A DNA stretch of 64,000 nt, taken from NCBI RefSeq assembly GCF_900078335.1, contig NZ_FKBR01000050.1:219938-283937 (forward strand), read 5' to 3'. How positions within the stretch are numbered: the first letter of the stretch is position 1; each line of letters begins with the position of its first letter. The notes beneath the pieces were generated by a model that saw only the letters and a program-made list of their open reading frames with translations, searched no databases and was not told the DNA's origin. Below are positions 16,344 through 27,400 of this stretch, one piece after another. The translations under genes and the position numbers were made by a program. The DNA comes from Bordetella trematum (GTDB lineage: Bacteria > Pseudomonadota > Gammaproteobacteria > Burkholderiales > Burkholderiaceae_B).

Positions 16344-19007
16344 ATGCCCGCAGCACTTCCCATCCCCGACAGCGACAGTCACGAAACCGCCGAATGGCGC
16401 GACGCCCTCAGCTCCCTGCTGCAGGCCGACGGCGCCGAGCGCGCCACCTACGTGCTGGAGCGACTGCTCGAACATGCCGGCGCCCTGGGCCTGCCGGCTG
16501 CGCGCGGACGCAACACGCCCTATCTGAACACCGTGGCGCGTGCCGACGAGCCGCCCTTCCCCGGCGACCTGGCGCTCGAAGAGCGGATTGCCTCGATCAA
16601 CCGCTGGAATGCCCTGGCCATGGTGGTACGCGCCAACCAGGCGCACGGTGAACTGGGCGGGCACATCGCCAGCTACGCCTCCGCAGCGGACCTGTTCGAG
16701 GTCGGCTTCAACCATTTCTTCCGGGCTGGAAGCGCCGATCAGCCTGGCGATCTGGTGTACATGCAGCCGCACTCGGCGCCGGGGGTGTACGCGCGCGCCT
16801 TCCTGGAGGGCTTCCTGAGCGAGGAGGATCTGGCCCTCTTTCGCCAGGAAATCACCGCCCAGGCGCTGGGACGCCGGGGGCTGTCTTCCTACCCGCACCC
16901 GTGGCTGATGTCGGATTTCTGGCAATTCCCGACAGGATCCATGGGCATCGGCCCGATCAATGCCATTTATCAGGCGCGTTTCATGCGTTACCTGGAGAAC
17001 CGGGGCTTGAGCGAACCGGCGCCGCGTCGCGTGTGGGGCATCTTCGGCGACGGCGAAATGGATGAGCCGGAGTCCATTGCCGCCCTGACCCTGGCTGCGC
17101 GCGAGAAGCTGGACAACCTGGTGTTCGTCATCAACTGCAACCTGCAGCGCCTGGACGGTCCGGTACGCGGCAATGGCCGCATCGTCGACGAATTGGAAAC
17201 CCTGTACGCCGGGGCGGGCTGGAACGTCGTCAAGCTGCTGTGGGGCAGCGACTGGGATGCGCTGCTTGAAGCCGACCAGCAGGGGGCCCTGGCGCAGGCC
17301 TTCGCGACCACCGTGGACGGCCAGTTCCAGACCTTCGCCGCCAAGGATGGCGCCTATAACCGCGAACATTTCTTCGGCCAGAACGCCGCCCTGGCCGCAC
17401 TGGTGCAAAACCTCAGCGACGAAGCCATCGATCGCCTGCGCCGCGGCGGCCACGACATGGTCAAGATTTTTGCCGCCTTCGAGCGCGCCGTGTCCCATCG
17501 CGGACAGCCGACCGTGATCCTGGCCCAGACCAAAAAGGGATTCGGCATGGGAACGGCCGGCCAGGGCCGCATGACCACCCACCAGCAGAAAAAACTCGAC
17601 GACGAAGCCCTGCTCGCGTTTCGCGACCGCTTCGCCTTGCCGCTTTCCGATGAAGACTGCACCAACCTGCGCTTTTTCCGTCCGGCTGAAGACAGCCCGG
17701 AAATGCGCTACCTGCACGCCCAGCGCACCCGCCTGGGCGGGTATATCCCGCGCCGCCTGCCCGGCGCCGCGCCGATGGCCACGCCCACCGCCGCGGAATT
17801 CGGCGCTTTCGCGCTGCAGGCCGGCGGCAGGGAGATGTCCTCCACCATGGCGGTGGTCCGCATGCTGACCCAGTTGCTCAAGCATCCGCAGCTGGGCCCG
17901 CGCGTGGTGCCCATCGTGGCCGACGAGGCGCGCACTTTCGGCATGGCCAATCTGTTCCGCCAGATCGGCATCTACTCTGCGCAGGGTCAACTGTACGAGC
18001 CGGAAGATATCGGCTCGATGCTTTCCTATCGCGAGGCGCGCGACGGCCAGATTCTCGAGGAGGGCATCACCGAAGCCGGCGCCATCTCGTCCTGGACGGC
18101 GGCAGGCAGCAGCTACTCGACGCATAACCTGGCCACGCTGCCCTTCTATATCTATTACTCGATGTTCGGCTTCCAGCGCGTGGGCGACCTCATCTGGGCC
18201 GCCGCCGACCAGCGCTGCCGGGGCTTTCTGGTCGGCGCGACCTCGGGCCGCACCACACTGGGCGGCGAGGGCCTGCAACACCAGGACGGCGCCAGCCACC
18301 TGATCGCCAGCACCGTGCCCAACTGCCGCGCCTATGACCCTGCCTACGCCTACGAGGTGGCCGTGATCGTCGAGGCCGGCATGCGCCGCATGCTCCAGGA
18401 ACAGCACGACGAGTTCTATTACCTGACCGTCACCAACGAAAACCTGGCGCAACCCGACATGCCGGCCGATGCCCCCGAGGGCATCCTGCGTGGCATGTAC
18501 CGCAGGCACGGTGCCGCCGATGCAGCCGTGCGTCTGCTGGGCGCCGGCCCCATGCTGCCGGAGGCCGAGACGGCCGCACAGCGGCTGCGCGAGCGCTATG
18601 GCATCGAAGCCGAGGTCTGGAGCGTGACCAGCTTCAGCGAACTGGCACGCGACGCGCGGCGCGCCGAGCGTGAGGCCGCGCTCGGCCTGGACGGCGAAGC
18701 GGCCTGGATTTCGCAATGCCTGGACACCCCCCTGCCGACAGTGGCGGCCTCGGACTACGTTCGGGCCGTGGCGGATCAGATCCGCGGCTGGATCCCCGGG
18801 CCGCTGCGCATTCTGGGCACCGACGGCTTCGGCCGCAGCGACACCCGCCAGAAACTGCGCGACTTCTTCGAAGTCGGTGCAGAGTGGATTGTGCTGCATG
18901 CGCTCGATCTGCTGGCCGCCCGGGACGGCCGCTGGGTCGAGGCCCGCGATGCGCAACGCGCCCTGCTGAACGGCGCTGACCGCAGCCTGCCTCCCTGGCA
19001 AGCCTGA
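16344..19007 (+). CDS. Pyruvate dehydrogenase E1 component, homodimeric type (orphan AceE paralogue)
   Basis: Thiamine-diphosphate 2-oxoacid dehydrogenase E1 of 887 aa, the AceE-type length. Family signatures are NTPYLNTV near 60, NRWNALAMVVRANQAHGELG near 95, GHIASYASAADLFEVGFNHF, FGDGEMDEPES with the following NCNLQRLDGPVRGN (diphosphate and metal site), and a C-terminal transketolase-type half with LGGEGLQHQDG. AGGAGA lies 6 bp before the ATG. Unlike a housekeeping aceE it is not followed by E2 and E3 genes, so it either uses E2/E3 encoded elsewhere or acts on another 2-oxoacid. A strong hairpin closes the gene. Confidence 0.88.
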   Translation: MPAALPIPDSDSHETAEWRDALSSLLQADGAERATYVLERLLEHAGALGLPAARGRNTPYLNTVARADEPPFPGDLALEERIASINRWNALAMVVRANQAHGELGGHIASYASAADLFEVGFNHFFRAGSADQPGDLVYMQPHSAPGVYARAFLEGFLSEEDLALFRQEITAQALGRRGLSSYPHPWLMSDFWQFPTGSMGIGPINAIYQARFMRYLENRGLSEPAPRRVWGIFGDGEMDEPESIAALTLAAREKLDNLVFVINCNLQRLDGPVRGNGRIVDELETLYAGAGWNVVKLLWGSDWDALLEADQQGALAQAFATTVDGQFQTFAAKDGAYNREHFFGQNAALAALVQNLSDEAIDRLRRGGHDMVKIFAAFERAVSHRGQPTVILAQTKKGFGMGTAGQGRMTTHQQKKLDDEALLAFRDRFALPLSDEDCTNLRFFRPAEDSPEMRYLHAQRTRLGGYIPRRLPGAAPMATPTAAEFGAFALQAGGREMSSTMAVVRMLTQLLKHPQLGPRVVPIVADEARTFGMANLFRQIGIYSAQGQLYEPEDIGSMLSYREARDGQILEEGITEAGAISSWTAAGSSYSTHNLATLPFYIYYSMFGFQRVGDLIWAAADQRCRGFLVGATSGRTTLGGEGLQHQDGASHLIASTVPNCRAYDPAYAYEVAVIVEAGMRRMLQEQHDEFYYLTVTNENLAQPDMPADAPEGILRGMYRRHGAADAAVRLLGAGPMLPEAETAAQRLRERYGIEAEVWSVTSFSELARDARRAEREAALGLDGEAAWISQCLDTPLPTVAASDYVRAVADQIRGWIPGPLRILGTDGFGRSDTRQKLRDFFEVGAEWIVLHALDLLAARDGRWVEARDAQRALLNGADRSLPPWQA

Positions 19008-19029
19008 GCACGCCTTGCTGACGTCGTGC

Positions 19030-19060
19030 GCAAACGCCGCCCGCCCCGGGCGGCGTTTGC
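19030..19060 (+). terminator. Hairpin terminator after the orphan E1 gene
   Basis: A perfect 13-bp stem (GCAAACGCCGCCC at 19030-19042 against its complement at 19048-19060) has a 5-base loop and starts 22 bp after the stop codon. The descending arm ends in GTTTGCGTT, giving only a weak U-run. Confidence 0.65.
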
Positions 19061-19189
19061 GTTGGAAATCCATGCAGAATCGTCCGCTTTCTGGTGAAAT
19101 AGAGCGCTTCTCGATATGGCGGCTCCATATGCCGTCGGACAGGTTTTCCTCAAGTTGGCGCTCTCGCGCAAGGCAAAAGACAGTACCCC

Positions 19190-21472
19190 ATGGACGATAC
19201 CCTCACCAAGCTGGCGTTGGATTACCACGCGCATCCGATTCCCGGCAAAATCTCCGTCTCCCCGACCAAACCCCTCGCCAACCAGGACGACCTGTCCCTG
19301 GCCTATTCGCCCGGCGTCGCGGCGGCCTGCATGGCCATCTTCGACCAGGGCAATCAGGCGGCCGCCCTGTACACCTCGCGCTCCAACCTGGTCGGCGTCA
19401 TCACCAACGGCACCGCCGTGCTCGGCCTGGGCAACATCGGCCCGCTGGCCGCCAAGCCCGTGATGGAAGGCAAGGGCTGCCTGTTCAAGAAATTTGCCGG
19501 CATCGATGTGTTCGACATCGAGCTGGCCGAGACGGATCCGGACAAGCTGGTCGACATCATCGCCGCGCTCGAGCCCACGCTGGGCGGGGTCAACCTCGAA
19601 GACATCAAGGCGCCCGAATGCTTCTACATCGAGAAGAAGCTGCGCGAGCGCATGAAGATCCCGGTCTTTCACGATGACCAGCACGGCACCGCCATCATTT
19701 CGTCGGCCGCCATCCTCAACGGCCTGAAGGTCGTGGGCAAGGCGCTGGACTCGGTCAAGCTGGCCTGCTCGGGCGCCGGCGCCGCCGCCATCGCCTGCCT
19801 GGATCTGCTGGTCAACCTGGGCATCAAGCGCGAGAACATCTACGTGGTGGACTCGCGCGGCGTGATCTGGGATGGCCGCGACGAAAACATGGAGGCCAAC
19901 AAGCGCCGCTATGCGCAGAAGACCGATGCCCGCACCCTGGCCGATGTGGTCAAGGACGCCGACGTCTTCCTGGGCTGCTCGACTGCCGGCGTGCTGACTG
20001 CCGAAATGGTCAAGACCATGGCCAGCAAGCCCCTCATCCTGGCGCTGGCCAACCCCGATCCCGAGATCCTGCCCGAGGTCGCCAAGGCGGCGCGTCCGGA
20101 CTGCATCATCGCGACCGGCCGCTCGGACTATCCCAACCAGGTCAACAACGTCCTGTGCTTCCCCTTCATCTTCCGCGGCGCGCTGGACGCCGGCGCCAGC
20201 CGCATCACGGAAGAAATGAAGATGGCTTGCGTGCACGCCATTGCCGAGCTTGCGCAGGCTGAGCAGAACGACGAAGTGGCCCGCGTCTATGCAGGCGAAG
20301 AACTGAGCTTCGGCCCGGACTACATCATCCCCAAGCCCTTTGATCCGCGCCTGATCGTGCAGATCGCGCCGGCCGTGGCGCAGGCCGCCGCCGACTCGGG
20401 CGTGGCCGCCCGCCCGATCGAGGATATCGAAGCCTATCGCCAGAAGCTGATGGGCTTCGTGTACCACTCCGGCCAGTTGATGCGCCCGCTGTTCCAGCAG
20501 GCCAAGTCCGCGCCCAAGCGCGTGGTCTACGCCGACGGCGAAGACGAGCGCGTGCTGCGCGCCGTCCAGGTCGTGGTTGACGAAAAGCTCGCCCACCCCA
20601 TCCTGATCGGCCGCCCGTCGGTGATCGAGATGCGCATCAAGAAGTTCGGCCTGCGCATGACGCCGGGCCAGAGCATCGAGATCGTGGATCCGGAGGACGA
20701 CAGCCGCTATAACGAAACCTGGCAGGCCTATTACCAGATGCAGGGCCGCAATGGCGTGACGCCCTCGGTGGCGCGCTCCATGATCCGCAAGCACAACACG
20801 CTGATCGGCGCGATGCTGCTGCGCCGTGGCGATGCCGATGCACTGCTGTGCGGGGTGGCCAGCAAGTACGACAATCAGCTCAAGTACGTCGAGGAAGTCA
20901 TCGGCACCAAGCCGGGCCAGACCTTCGCCGCCCTGAACGTGCTGATGCTGCCCGACCAGACGCTGTTCGTGACCGACACCCACGTCAACGAAAACCCGAC
21001 GGCCGAAGAGATCGCCAACATCACCATCCAGGCTGGCGAGGAAATGATGCGCTTTGGCGTGGTGCCCAAGATCGCCCTGCTGTCGCATTCCAACTTCGGC
21101 AGCCGCCCGAGCGACTCCTCGCGCAAGATGGCGCACGCCCGCCGCCTGGTGGCCGAGCGCGCACCGCACCTGGAAGTCGACGGCGAGATGCATGCCGATG
21201 CGGCCCTGTCGGAGAAGATCCGTGTGCAGGCCTACCCCGACAGCAGTCTGAAGGGCCCGGCCAACCTGCTGGTGATGCCGAACCTCGACACCGGCAACAT
21301 CACCTACAACACGCTCAAGATGACCGGCAGCAATGGCGTGTCCATGGGCCCCATCTTGTTGGGTGCGGCGCGTCCGGTGCACATCCTGACCACCAGCGCC
21401 ACGGTGCGCCGTATCGTCAACATGACGGCGCTGGCCGTGGTGGACGCGCAACAGGAAAGCGAGCAGTCGTAA
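19190..21472 (+). CDS. maeB: NADP-dependent malic enzyme with phosphotransacetylase-like domain
   Basis: Decarboxylates malate to pyruvate with NADP reduction. The length of 760 aa is that of the MaeB class. The malic-enzyme half (1-430) shows [40 protein letters not shown] (metal site) and the Rossmann motif [15 protein letters not shown]. The C-terminal half (about 440-760) is a phosphotransacetylase-like domain ([39 protein letters not shown]), which in this class is mostly regulatory. Isolated gene with its own terminator; the ribosome binding site is weak. Confidence 0.94.
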   Translation: MDDTLTKLALDYHAHPIPGKISVSPTKPLANQDDLSLAYSPGVAAACMAIFDQGNQAAALYTSRSNLVGVITNGTAVLGLGNIGPLAAKPVMEGKGCLFKKFAGIDVFDIELAETDPDKLVDIIAALEPTLGGVNLEDIKAPECFYIEKKLRERMKIPVFHDDQHGTAIISSAAILNGLKVVGKALDSVKLACSGAGAAAIACLDLLVNLGIKRENIYVVDSRGVIWDGRDENMEANKRRYAQKTDARTLADVVKDADVFLGCSTAGVLTAEMVKTMASKPLILALANPDPEILPEVAKAARPDCIIATGRSDYPNQVNNVLCFPFIFRGALDAGASRITEEMKMACVHAIAELAQAEQNDEVARVYAGEELSFGPDYIIPKPFDPRLIVQIAPAVAQAAADSGVAARPIEDIEAYRQKLMGFVYHSGQLMRPLFQQAKSAPKRVVYADGEDERVLRAVQVVVDEKLAHPILIGRPSVIEMRIKKFGLRMTPGQSIEIVDPEDDSRYNETWQAYYQMQGRNGVTPSVARSMIRKHNTLIGAMLLRRGDADALLCGVASKYDNQLKYVEEVIGTKPGQTFAALNVLMLPDQTLFVTDTHVNENPTAEEIANITIQAGEEMMRFGVVPKIALLSHSNFGSRPSDSSRKMAHARRLVAERAPHLEVDGEMHADAALSEKIRVQAYPDSSLKGPANLLVMPNLDTGNITYNTLKMTGSNGVSMGPILLGAARPVHILTTSATVRRIVNMTALAVVDAQQESEQS

Positions 21473-21510
21473 TCCGCCGGCTGCGGGCCTTGGCCCGCTG
21501 ACGGCAGACG

Positions 21511-21542
21511 GTGGTCGGGCGCAAGCCCGACCACTTTTTTTT
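21511..21542 (+). terminator. Intrinsic terminator of maeB
   Basis: GTGGTCGGGC (21511-21520) pairs with its exact complement (21525-21534) around GCAA, followed by eight T. This is a textbook Rho-independent terminator 38 bp past the maeB stop. Confidence 0.95.
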
Positions 21543-21702
21543 GTGGCAGCCAGGCCTTGCGCGCAAGCGGTGTGCCACCGATGCCCACCGGCTTTACAGA
21601 CCCGGCTGATAGGCCATGGCATAATCGCGGCGCTAAGGTTGCGCTCGCTGAATCCCCGTCCTGCTGACACGTCCAGGCAGCAAGGCGAACAGAGCGCCTG
21701 CC

Positions 21703-24423
21703 ATGCACACCGAACGCCTCTCTCCGACCCTGCCTGCCCTTCCCTGCACACTGGCCGCCTGCCTGCTGACGCTGGCCACGGGCACTGCGCTGGCCGATGC
21801 CGCGACCGGCCGCAAGGCGCCCAATGGCGTGCCTGTCTACGACATCGCACCCGCCAACCCGCAGGGCCTGTCACACAATGTCTATTCTCAGCTGCAGGTC
21901 AAGGAGCCCGGCGCCGTCTTCAACAATAGCCTGCAAGACGGGCGTTCGCAGCTGGCGGGCTTTATCCTCAAGAATCCACGCCTGAGTCCAGGCCATCAGG
22001 CCAGCGCCATCCTGCTCGAAGTCGCGGCCGGAGGCGCCGCTTCGCGCCTGTCCGGCGCCCTGGAGGTCTTCGGCTCCAGGGCGGCGCTCATCATCGCCAA
22101 TCCCAATGGCATCCTGGCCGACGGCCTGATGACACTCAATGCCTCGGCATTGAGCCTGATGGCCGGCGCCAGCCGCCAGACGCCCCACGGATTGCGCCTG
22201 AGAACCACGGACGCAACCGTCGAGATCGGGCCGGGTGGCGTGAACACCGACGGCCTGAGTCGCTTTGATCTGATCGCCAGGGTCCTGCAACTACAAGGAC
22301 CGATCGGGCCGGGTCAGTCAGGCCGGCCTGCGCGGCTGCGCCTGCAAGCCGGCGCGGCAGAACTGGATCCGGCCACCGGCCAGCTGCAAGCGACAGCACA
22401 GACCGCCACCGGCGCCCGCATCAGCGGCTCGGCGCTGGGCGCCATGTACGGCAGCCACATCACCCTGGTCGCCACCGGCCGCGGCGCAGGCGTCAATCTG
22501 CCCGGCGCCCTGCTGTCGCCTGATGACATCCGCATCCAGGCCGACGGCGATATCGCCGTCGCAGCCCTGCAGGCCGGCGGGCAGATCCGTCTCGCGGCCG
22601 GACAGAACCTGCAACTGGGACGGCCTGAGCAGACCGCAGCCGCCTTGCAAGGCGGCACGACCCTGACGCTGTCGGCGGGCAAGACGCTGCAGGTCAACGG
22701 CATGGCACGTGCGCTCGATGACATCGACGTGCAGGCCGCGCGCCTGGACAACCATGCCACGCTCGCCAGTGCGCGCGGCGCACTGACCCTGAAGCTGGAC
22801 GGGCCGCTGCACAACACAGGGCGACTGCTTGCCGCCAACGAGCTGGCCCTGAACGCACAGGATGTGCGCAATGACGGGCAGATGCAGGCAGGCGGCCTGC
22901 TGCGCGGCAACAGTTCGAGCCTGCACAACACGGGCCGGATTCAGGCGGCCGACATCGCCTGGCAGACCGGGGTGCTGGACAATTCCGGCCGCCTCGAGGC
23001 GACTGACCGCGCGCGATGGCTGTCGACCTCCTTGCGCAACCAGGGCTCGATCACGGCGCAGGATCTCACGCTGCAGACCGAGCAGATGCTGCTGCTCGAC
23101 GGCCACGCCCCCCAGGGGCGGCAGCGTCTGCAACTGATCGCGCCGGCCTTCACGATCCGCCAGCGCCTGAGCGCCAGCGAGGATCTGAGCCTGCAGGCAA
23201 CCCGCGGCGACATCGACAACCACAACGCCATCGAAAGCGCGGGCACGCTGCGTCTGAACGCCGCCGGCAATCTTCGCAATCACGACACCGCCCTCATCTG
23301 GGGCGCGCGGGATGTCGGCTTGCACGCCGGGGGCGGGCTGGAGAACGGGCGCGACGCTTTCATCGGTGCCGGCCGCGACCTGTCCGCCCAGGCCGATGGC
23401 CGGATCATCAATCGGGCCGGGCGTATCGAAAGCGGCGCCGACATGCGGCTGGACAGCCCCGTCCTGGAGAATCTCGCAACGCTCGCCGGTTCGCTGTCCA
23501 TTGCCCGGGGCAAGGGGCCGCAGATATCGTCGGGCCACTTCGCCCACTATCGGGATCTGCGCTGGGTGCATCTGACAACGACCGCTTTCAAGGCCGGGCA
23601 AGTGCGCAACCAGCTGCGCGCGCAACAAGGCGTGATCCATGCCGGCGGCAATCTCGACATCAACCAGCATGAACGTGCCGGACACGACAACGCGCTTCTG
23701 AACCAGGCGCGCCTGACTTCCGCAAAACACCTGCGCATCCACGCCGACGTCGACAACCTCAGCCTGTCGCGCACGCTGTCCAGCGCCGATCACCTGCGCG
23801 CCACCAGTCCCATGCAAAGCCGCATCTGGGACATCCTGGCGCTGGCCAATGGCGAAGACCGCCGCTACGGCTCGCTCTACGAGCTGCTGGACTATGCCCT
23901 GGCCAGCACTGATCGCTGGACCACGCTTTTCGTGGCCTACAACTACAACCACAACTGGCTCGGCGAGACCTTGGCCACCGTCGATTTTTCGGCAGCACCC
24001 GACCTGGAGCGCACGATGGCCCAGGTGCTGGGCGGCGATTGGCGCGGCTTGAGCGCGGCCGGCCTCTCGCAGCGATGGCAGGCCTTCAAGCGCGGCGAAC
24101 GCGGCCAGCATCTGCAGCACTACTATCCGGAGCAACGCACCGTGCTGGGCGGGCGGCAAGGCGTGCGCATCGATGGCGCACTGCGCAATGGCGAACACGC
24201 CGATACGCCGGGACGCGACGCCACCGACCCAGCCCTGCTGGCAGCCCTGGACTCGGTCACGGCCGCCGTCCCATCCTCGCCTCCGACGCCCCGCCCCCCT
24301 GCAGCGACGCCCTCGGCACCCCCGCTGCCGGCGAGGCACGCCCCAACGGCGCTTTCGAAGCCCTGGTCAACGGCGTGCCGCATGTCTTTGCCACGGCGGC
24401 ACAGCGAGACGCCTTTCTGCTGA
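21703..24423 (+). CDS. FHA-like TpsA exoprotein, N-terminal part (frameshifted at a C tract)
   Basis: N-terminal part of a filamentous-haemagglutinin-like protein of the two-partner secretion type. A signal peptide (about 1-32, ending ALADA) is followed by a TPS secretion domain at about 40-280 (NGVPVYDIAPANPQGLSHN, AVFNNSL, RAALIIANPNGI with the NPNG motif). Beta-helical haemagglutinin repeats follow (many LDNxGxLxA units) to about residue 850. Reading runs into a Pro/Ala stretch at the six-C run (24294-24299) and then through about 40 residues unlike FHA before stopping. The proper continuation lies in the next frame (24300-30185). One extra C joins both parts into about 2827 aa. There is no extended signal peptide region and no TpsB gene beside it. 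Confidence 0.8.
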   Translation: MHTERLSPTLPALPCTLAACLLTLATGTALADAATGRKAPNGVPVYDIAPANPQGLSHNVYSQLQVKEPGAVFNNSLQDGRSQLAGFILKNPRLSPGHQASAILLEVAAGGAASRLSGALEVFGSRAALIIANPNGILADGLMTLNASALSLMAGASRQTPHGLRLRTTDATVEIGPGGVNTDGLSRFDLIARVLQLQGPIGPGQSGRPARLRLQAGAAELDPATGQLQATAQTATGARISGSALGAMYGSHITLVATGRGAGVNLPGALLSPDDIRIQADGDIAVAALQAGGQIRLAAGQNLQLGRPEQTAAALQGGTTLTLSAGKTLQVNGMARALDDIDVQAARLDNHATLASARGALTLKLDGPLHNTGRLLAANELALNAQDVRNDGQMQAGGLLRGNSSSLHNTGRIQAADIAWQTGVLDNSGRLEATDRARWLSTSLRNQGSITAQDLTLQTEQMLLLDGHAPQGRQRLQLIAPAFTIRQRLSASEDLSLQATRGDIDNHNAIESAGTLRLNAAGNLRNHDTALIWGARDVGLHAGGGLENGRDAFIGAGRDLSAQADGRIINRAGRIESGADMRLDSPVLENLATLAGSLSIARGKGPQISSGHFAHYRDLRWVHLTTTAFKAGQVRNQLRAQQGVIHAGGNLDINQHERAGHDNALLNQARLTSAKHLRIHADVDNLSLSRTLSSADHLRATSPMQSRIWDILALANGEDRRYGSLYELLDYALASTDRWTTLFVAYNYNHNWLGETLATVDFSAAPDLERTMAQVLGGDWRGLSAAGLSQRWQAFKRGERGQHLQHYYPEQRTVLGGRQGVRIDGALRNGEHADTPGRDATDPALLAALDSVTAAVPSSPPTPRPPAATPSAPPLPARHAPTALSKPWSTACRMSLPRRHSETPFC
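24294..24299 (+). repeat. Run of six C at the FHA-like frameshift (possible phase-variation tract)
   Basis: The sequence reads CCCC G CCCCCC T (24289-24300). With six C in the second run the upstream frame cannot continue. With seven C it reads PRPPCSDALGTPAAGEARPN and stays open to 30185. Homopolymer C tracts mediate on/off switching in Bordetella (for example bvgS and fimbrial promoters), so slipped-strand variation is a reasonable reading. A base-calling error is the alternative. Confidence 0.6.
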
Positions 24424-27400
24424 CCCACAAGGCCAGTCAGGCCGAGCAGGCGCGCCAGCGCCAGCGCGACGCCGAACGTCAGGCGCAGGCATCGCAGGCC
24501 GAGCGAGAGGCGGCGCTCCAGCGCAGCCTGCGCACCGACGAACTGTTGCTTGCGCTGAAAGACATGCTCGCCAATCCGCATCGTTTCCATCGCCAGACCG
24601 GTGCGCAAGGCCCTCTCTATGAAACCCGCCTCGCCTACACCGATCCCGAGCGCTTCTACGGCTCGGCCTACTTCTTCCAGCAGATCGGCTACCGGCCCTC
24701 GACCCTGCCCCGCCCAGGCGGCGACGCCATCTTCGACACCACGCTCATCGAGCGCCAGGCCGAGCGCCTGCTAGGCGCGCAAACGCTGCGCCAGGCAGCC
24801 GGCAACGAGGCGCGCGCCCGGGAGCTGATGGATAACGCCGCGCTGGTCCAAGCCAAACTGGGCCTGCGGCCCGGGCGAGCACTTACCGAAACGCAGCTGC
24901 GCCAGCTTGACCGCGACATCGTTTGGTATGTCAGCGTGATGCACCAGGGACGCCAGCTGCTGCTGCCACGACTCTATCTGAGCACCGCGTCACGCCAGCA
25001 GGCGCAACGCCTGCGCGACGCGGGCGGCGCGGCCATTGCCACTGCCGGGCGCCTGGACATCGACACCGGCCCGCAAGCCGGGCGGGACCTGCGACAACGC
25101 CATGCACTGCTGCTGGGCGGCGAGTTGCGGCTCATGACCCGCGGCCTCCTGCAGCTGGACGACGATGAGCGCGGCGGCGGCGCACAGGCCGACCACGGCC
25201 TGCTGGCCGCGGGCGCGGACATCAAACTGTTCGGCGCGCGCCTGCAAGCGCAAGACATCCGCGTGCATGCCGACCGCAATCTCGACATCACAAGCGGCAG
25301 GGATCTCCTGACCGCCAGCGGCGCTCGCCCGCAGCAAGGCAGCGGCCTGTTCGCCAGGGGCGCTCTGACCCTGCTGGCCGGCGCAGATCTGCGCACCCGG
25401 GGCGCGGCCCTGAGCGGCGACGCCGTCACCCTGCAAGCGCACCGCCTGCTGCTGGGAGAAGTCCGCGCGCAATCGGGCCGTCTACAACAACAGTCCCGTT
25501 TCGGCCCGCTCTCTTACGCGGTGCAGACCACGCGCAGCACCCGGGATGAGGGTCTGGGTACGGAAGTCCTGGCTCGCACCCTGCAAATGCGCAGCACAGG
25601 CGACGTTGCCCTGAACGGCGCCCGCCTGCGGGCGCAGCACACCGAAGCCATCATCGGCGGGAACCTGATTACCATGGCGTCGCAGACCTTCCAGACGAGC
25701 GACTCCGAAACCCACAGCCTGGATTTCGTCGCCAGCGCCAAGGCTGGTGCAGGCGGTCACGAGGCCAGTATTTCATTCAGCACGTCCTCGGCACCACAAA
25801 GCTCGGCCGGCGTCGGCAGCATGGCCGGGGCCGAACTGAAGACAGGCATGGAGATCGAATCCTCCCGGCAGCACGACACCAGCCTGACTCATCGCAATAG
25901 TCAGCTCGACCTGGGCCAGGGGCGGCTCTACGTCCAGGGAGATCTCGACCTGGGCGGCGCAGACATCAATGCCGCGCGGGCCCAGGCCACGGCGCGCCAC
26001 ACACAGTTGCTGGACATCGAGGCGGCGCGCATTGTCACGACAAACCATGTCGACCGCCATGAAAGCGAAACCTCGGGATGGGGCCTGTTTGCCGGGAACA
26101 AATCCACGGCGCGCTCCTCCCTCCTGGACGTGGCGAGCAACCTCGCGCCCCTGGCCCAGCAGGCCGAGGCCGGCCGTGAAATCGACCCCTTGCTGACCTC
26201 GCTGCAAGTGGCGGGCGACGTCAGCAATCTGCTGCTCAACGACACCGGCGAACTGGCCACCGGCCAAGGCTTTGAGTTCAACCACCACCAATCATCGCAG
26301 CGGCGCCTGGTCGCCAACACTCACACGATAGGCGGCAGCGTCAGTCTGCGCAGCCGCCGTGGGGACATAGATCTGATCGGCACGCGCTTTGCCGGCGGGC
26401 AGCACGTGTCGCTGGAAGCCGCCGGCGCGCTCACGCTGCGCGACGCCCTGAACGACACTGACGACGACACACAGCAGTACGGCGCCAGCCTCTATGGCAA
26501 TGCCACGGCCAGCTGCAACGCGCTGCAGGCCTCCTGCGGCACGGGTTTGAACGTCAGTCTGGCTGGCAACGCCAGCAACAGCCAAAGCCGCCTGCGGCAA
26601 TTGACGCACAGCAGTGTGCAGGCCGGCGCGGTCATCCTGGCGTCCGGCCGCGATCTGAATCTGATCGGCGCCCGTGTACAGGCCGATGGCAGCATCGACG
26701 TGCAAGCCGGCGGCGATCTGCGCGTGATCACCACACAAGACCGGCAACACAGCCGCACGCTCGGCGGCGATGTCAACGCCTCCCTGGGAGTGGCGGCCAA
26801 CACCCGCACACTGGGCACGGTCACGGGTTCGCTGGGAGCCACCGTTCGTACCGAACACGACAACTTTGCGACTTCCAGCCAGGTCGCGGGGCTGCAAGCC
26901 GGCACGCGCCTGAGGGTGGACGTGCAGGGCGATGCCCACTTGCAAGGCGCTGCGCTGACCGCGAAGGGGCACGGATCCCGGGTCGACATCCAGGGCAGCA
27001 CGAACGTGAGCGAGGTACGCGACTGGCGCGACCATGACGGTGGCTATTTCGGTGGCTCTGTCGGCATATCGGCCAGCACCAGCATGCCCACAGGCTCGTT
27101 ATCCGGCGGGCGCATTGCCGGCGAACGGCAGCGCACTGCGCTGCTGGCCACGATAGACGTCGGGCAATCCACCGGCAAAGGCGAACTTCACACCCGCAAA
27201 GGCGTACGAGGCCAGCTCAACCAGGACGCCGGCCACGCCCGGCGCATCGACGAAGACCGCCGCTGGGCGCAGAACGACATTTCCTTCACCGTCCAGAAAC
27301 TGCAGCGCCCGGGCACCAAAAAGTCTGCCGCCTCGCGCGCCGATGCCGATCCGGCGCCGGCCCGCTATAGCCAGCGCCTGGTAGTGCTGGCCGACAGCGA

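Noticed and set aside
24039..24299. Independent start of the C-terminal FHA-like frame upstream of the C tract
   Set aside because: The residues before 24300 in that frame are Arg-rich shadow sequence of the upstream frame and carry no signal peptide.
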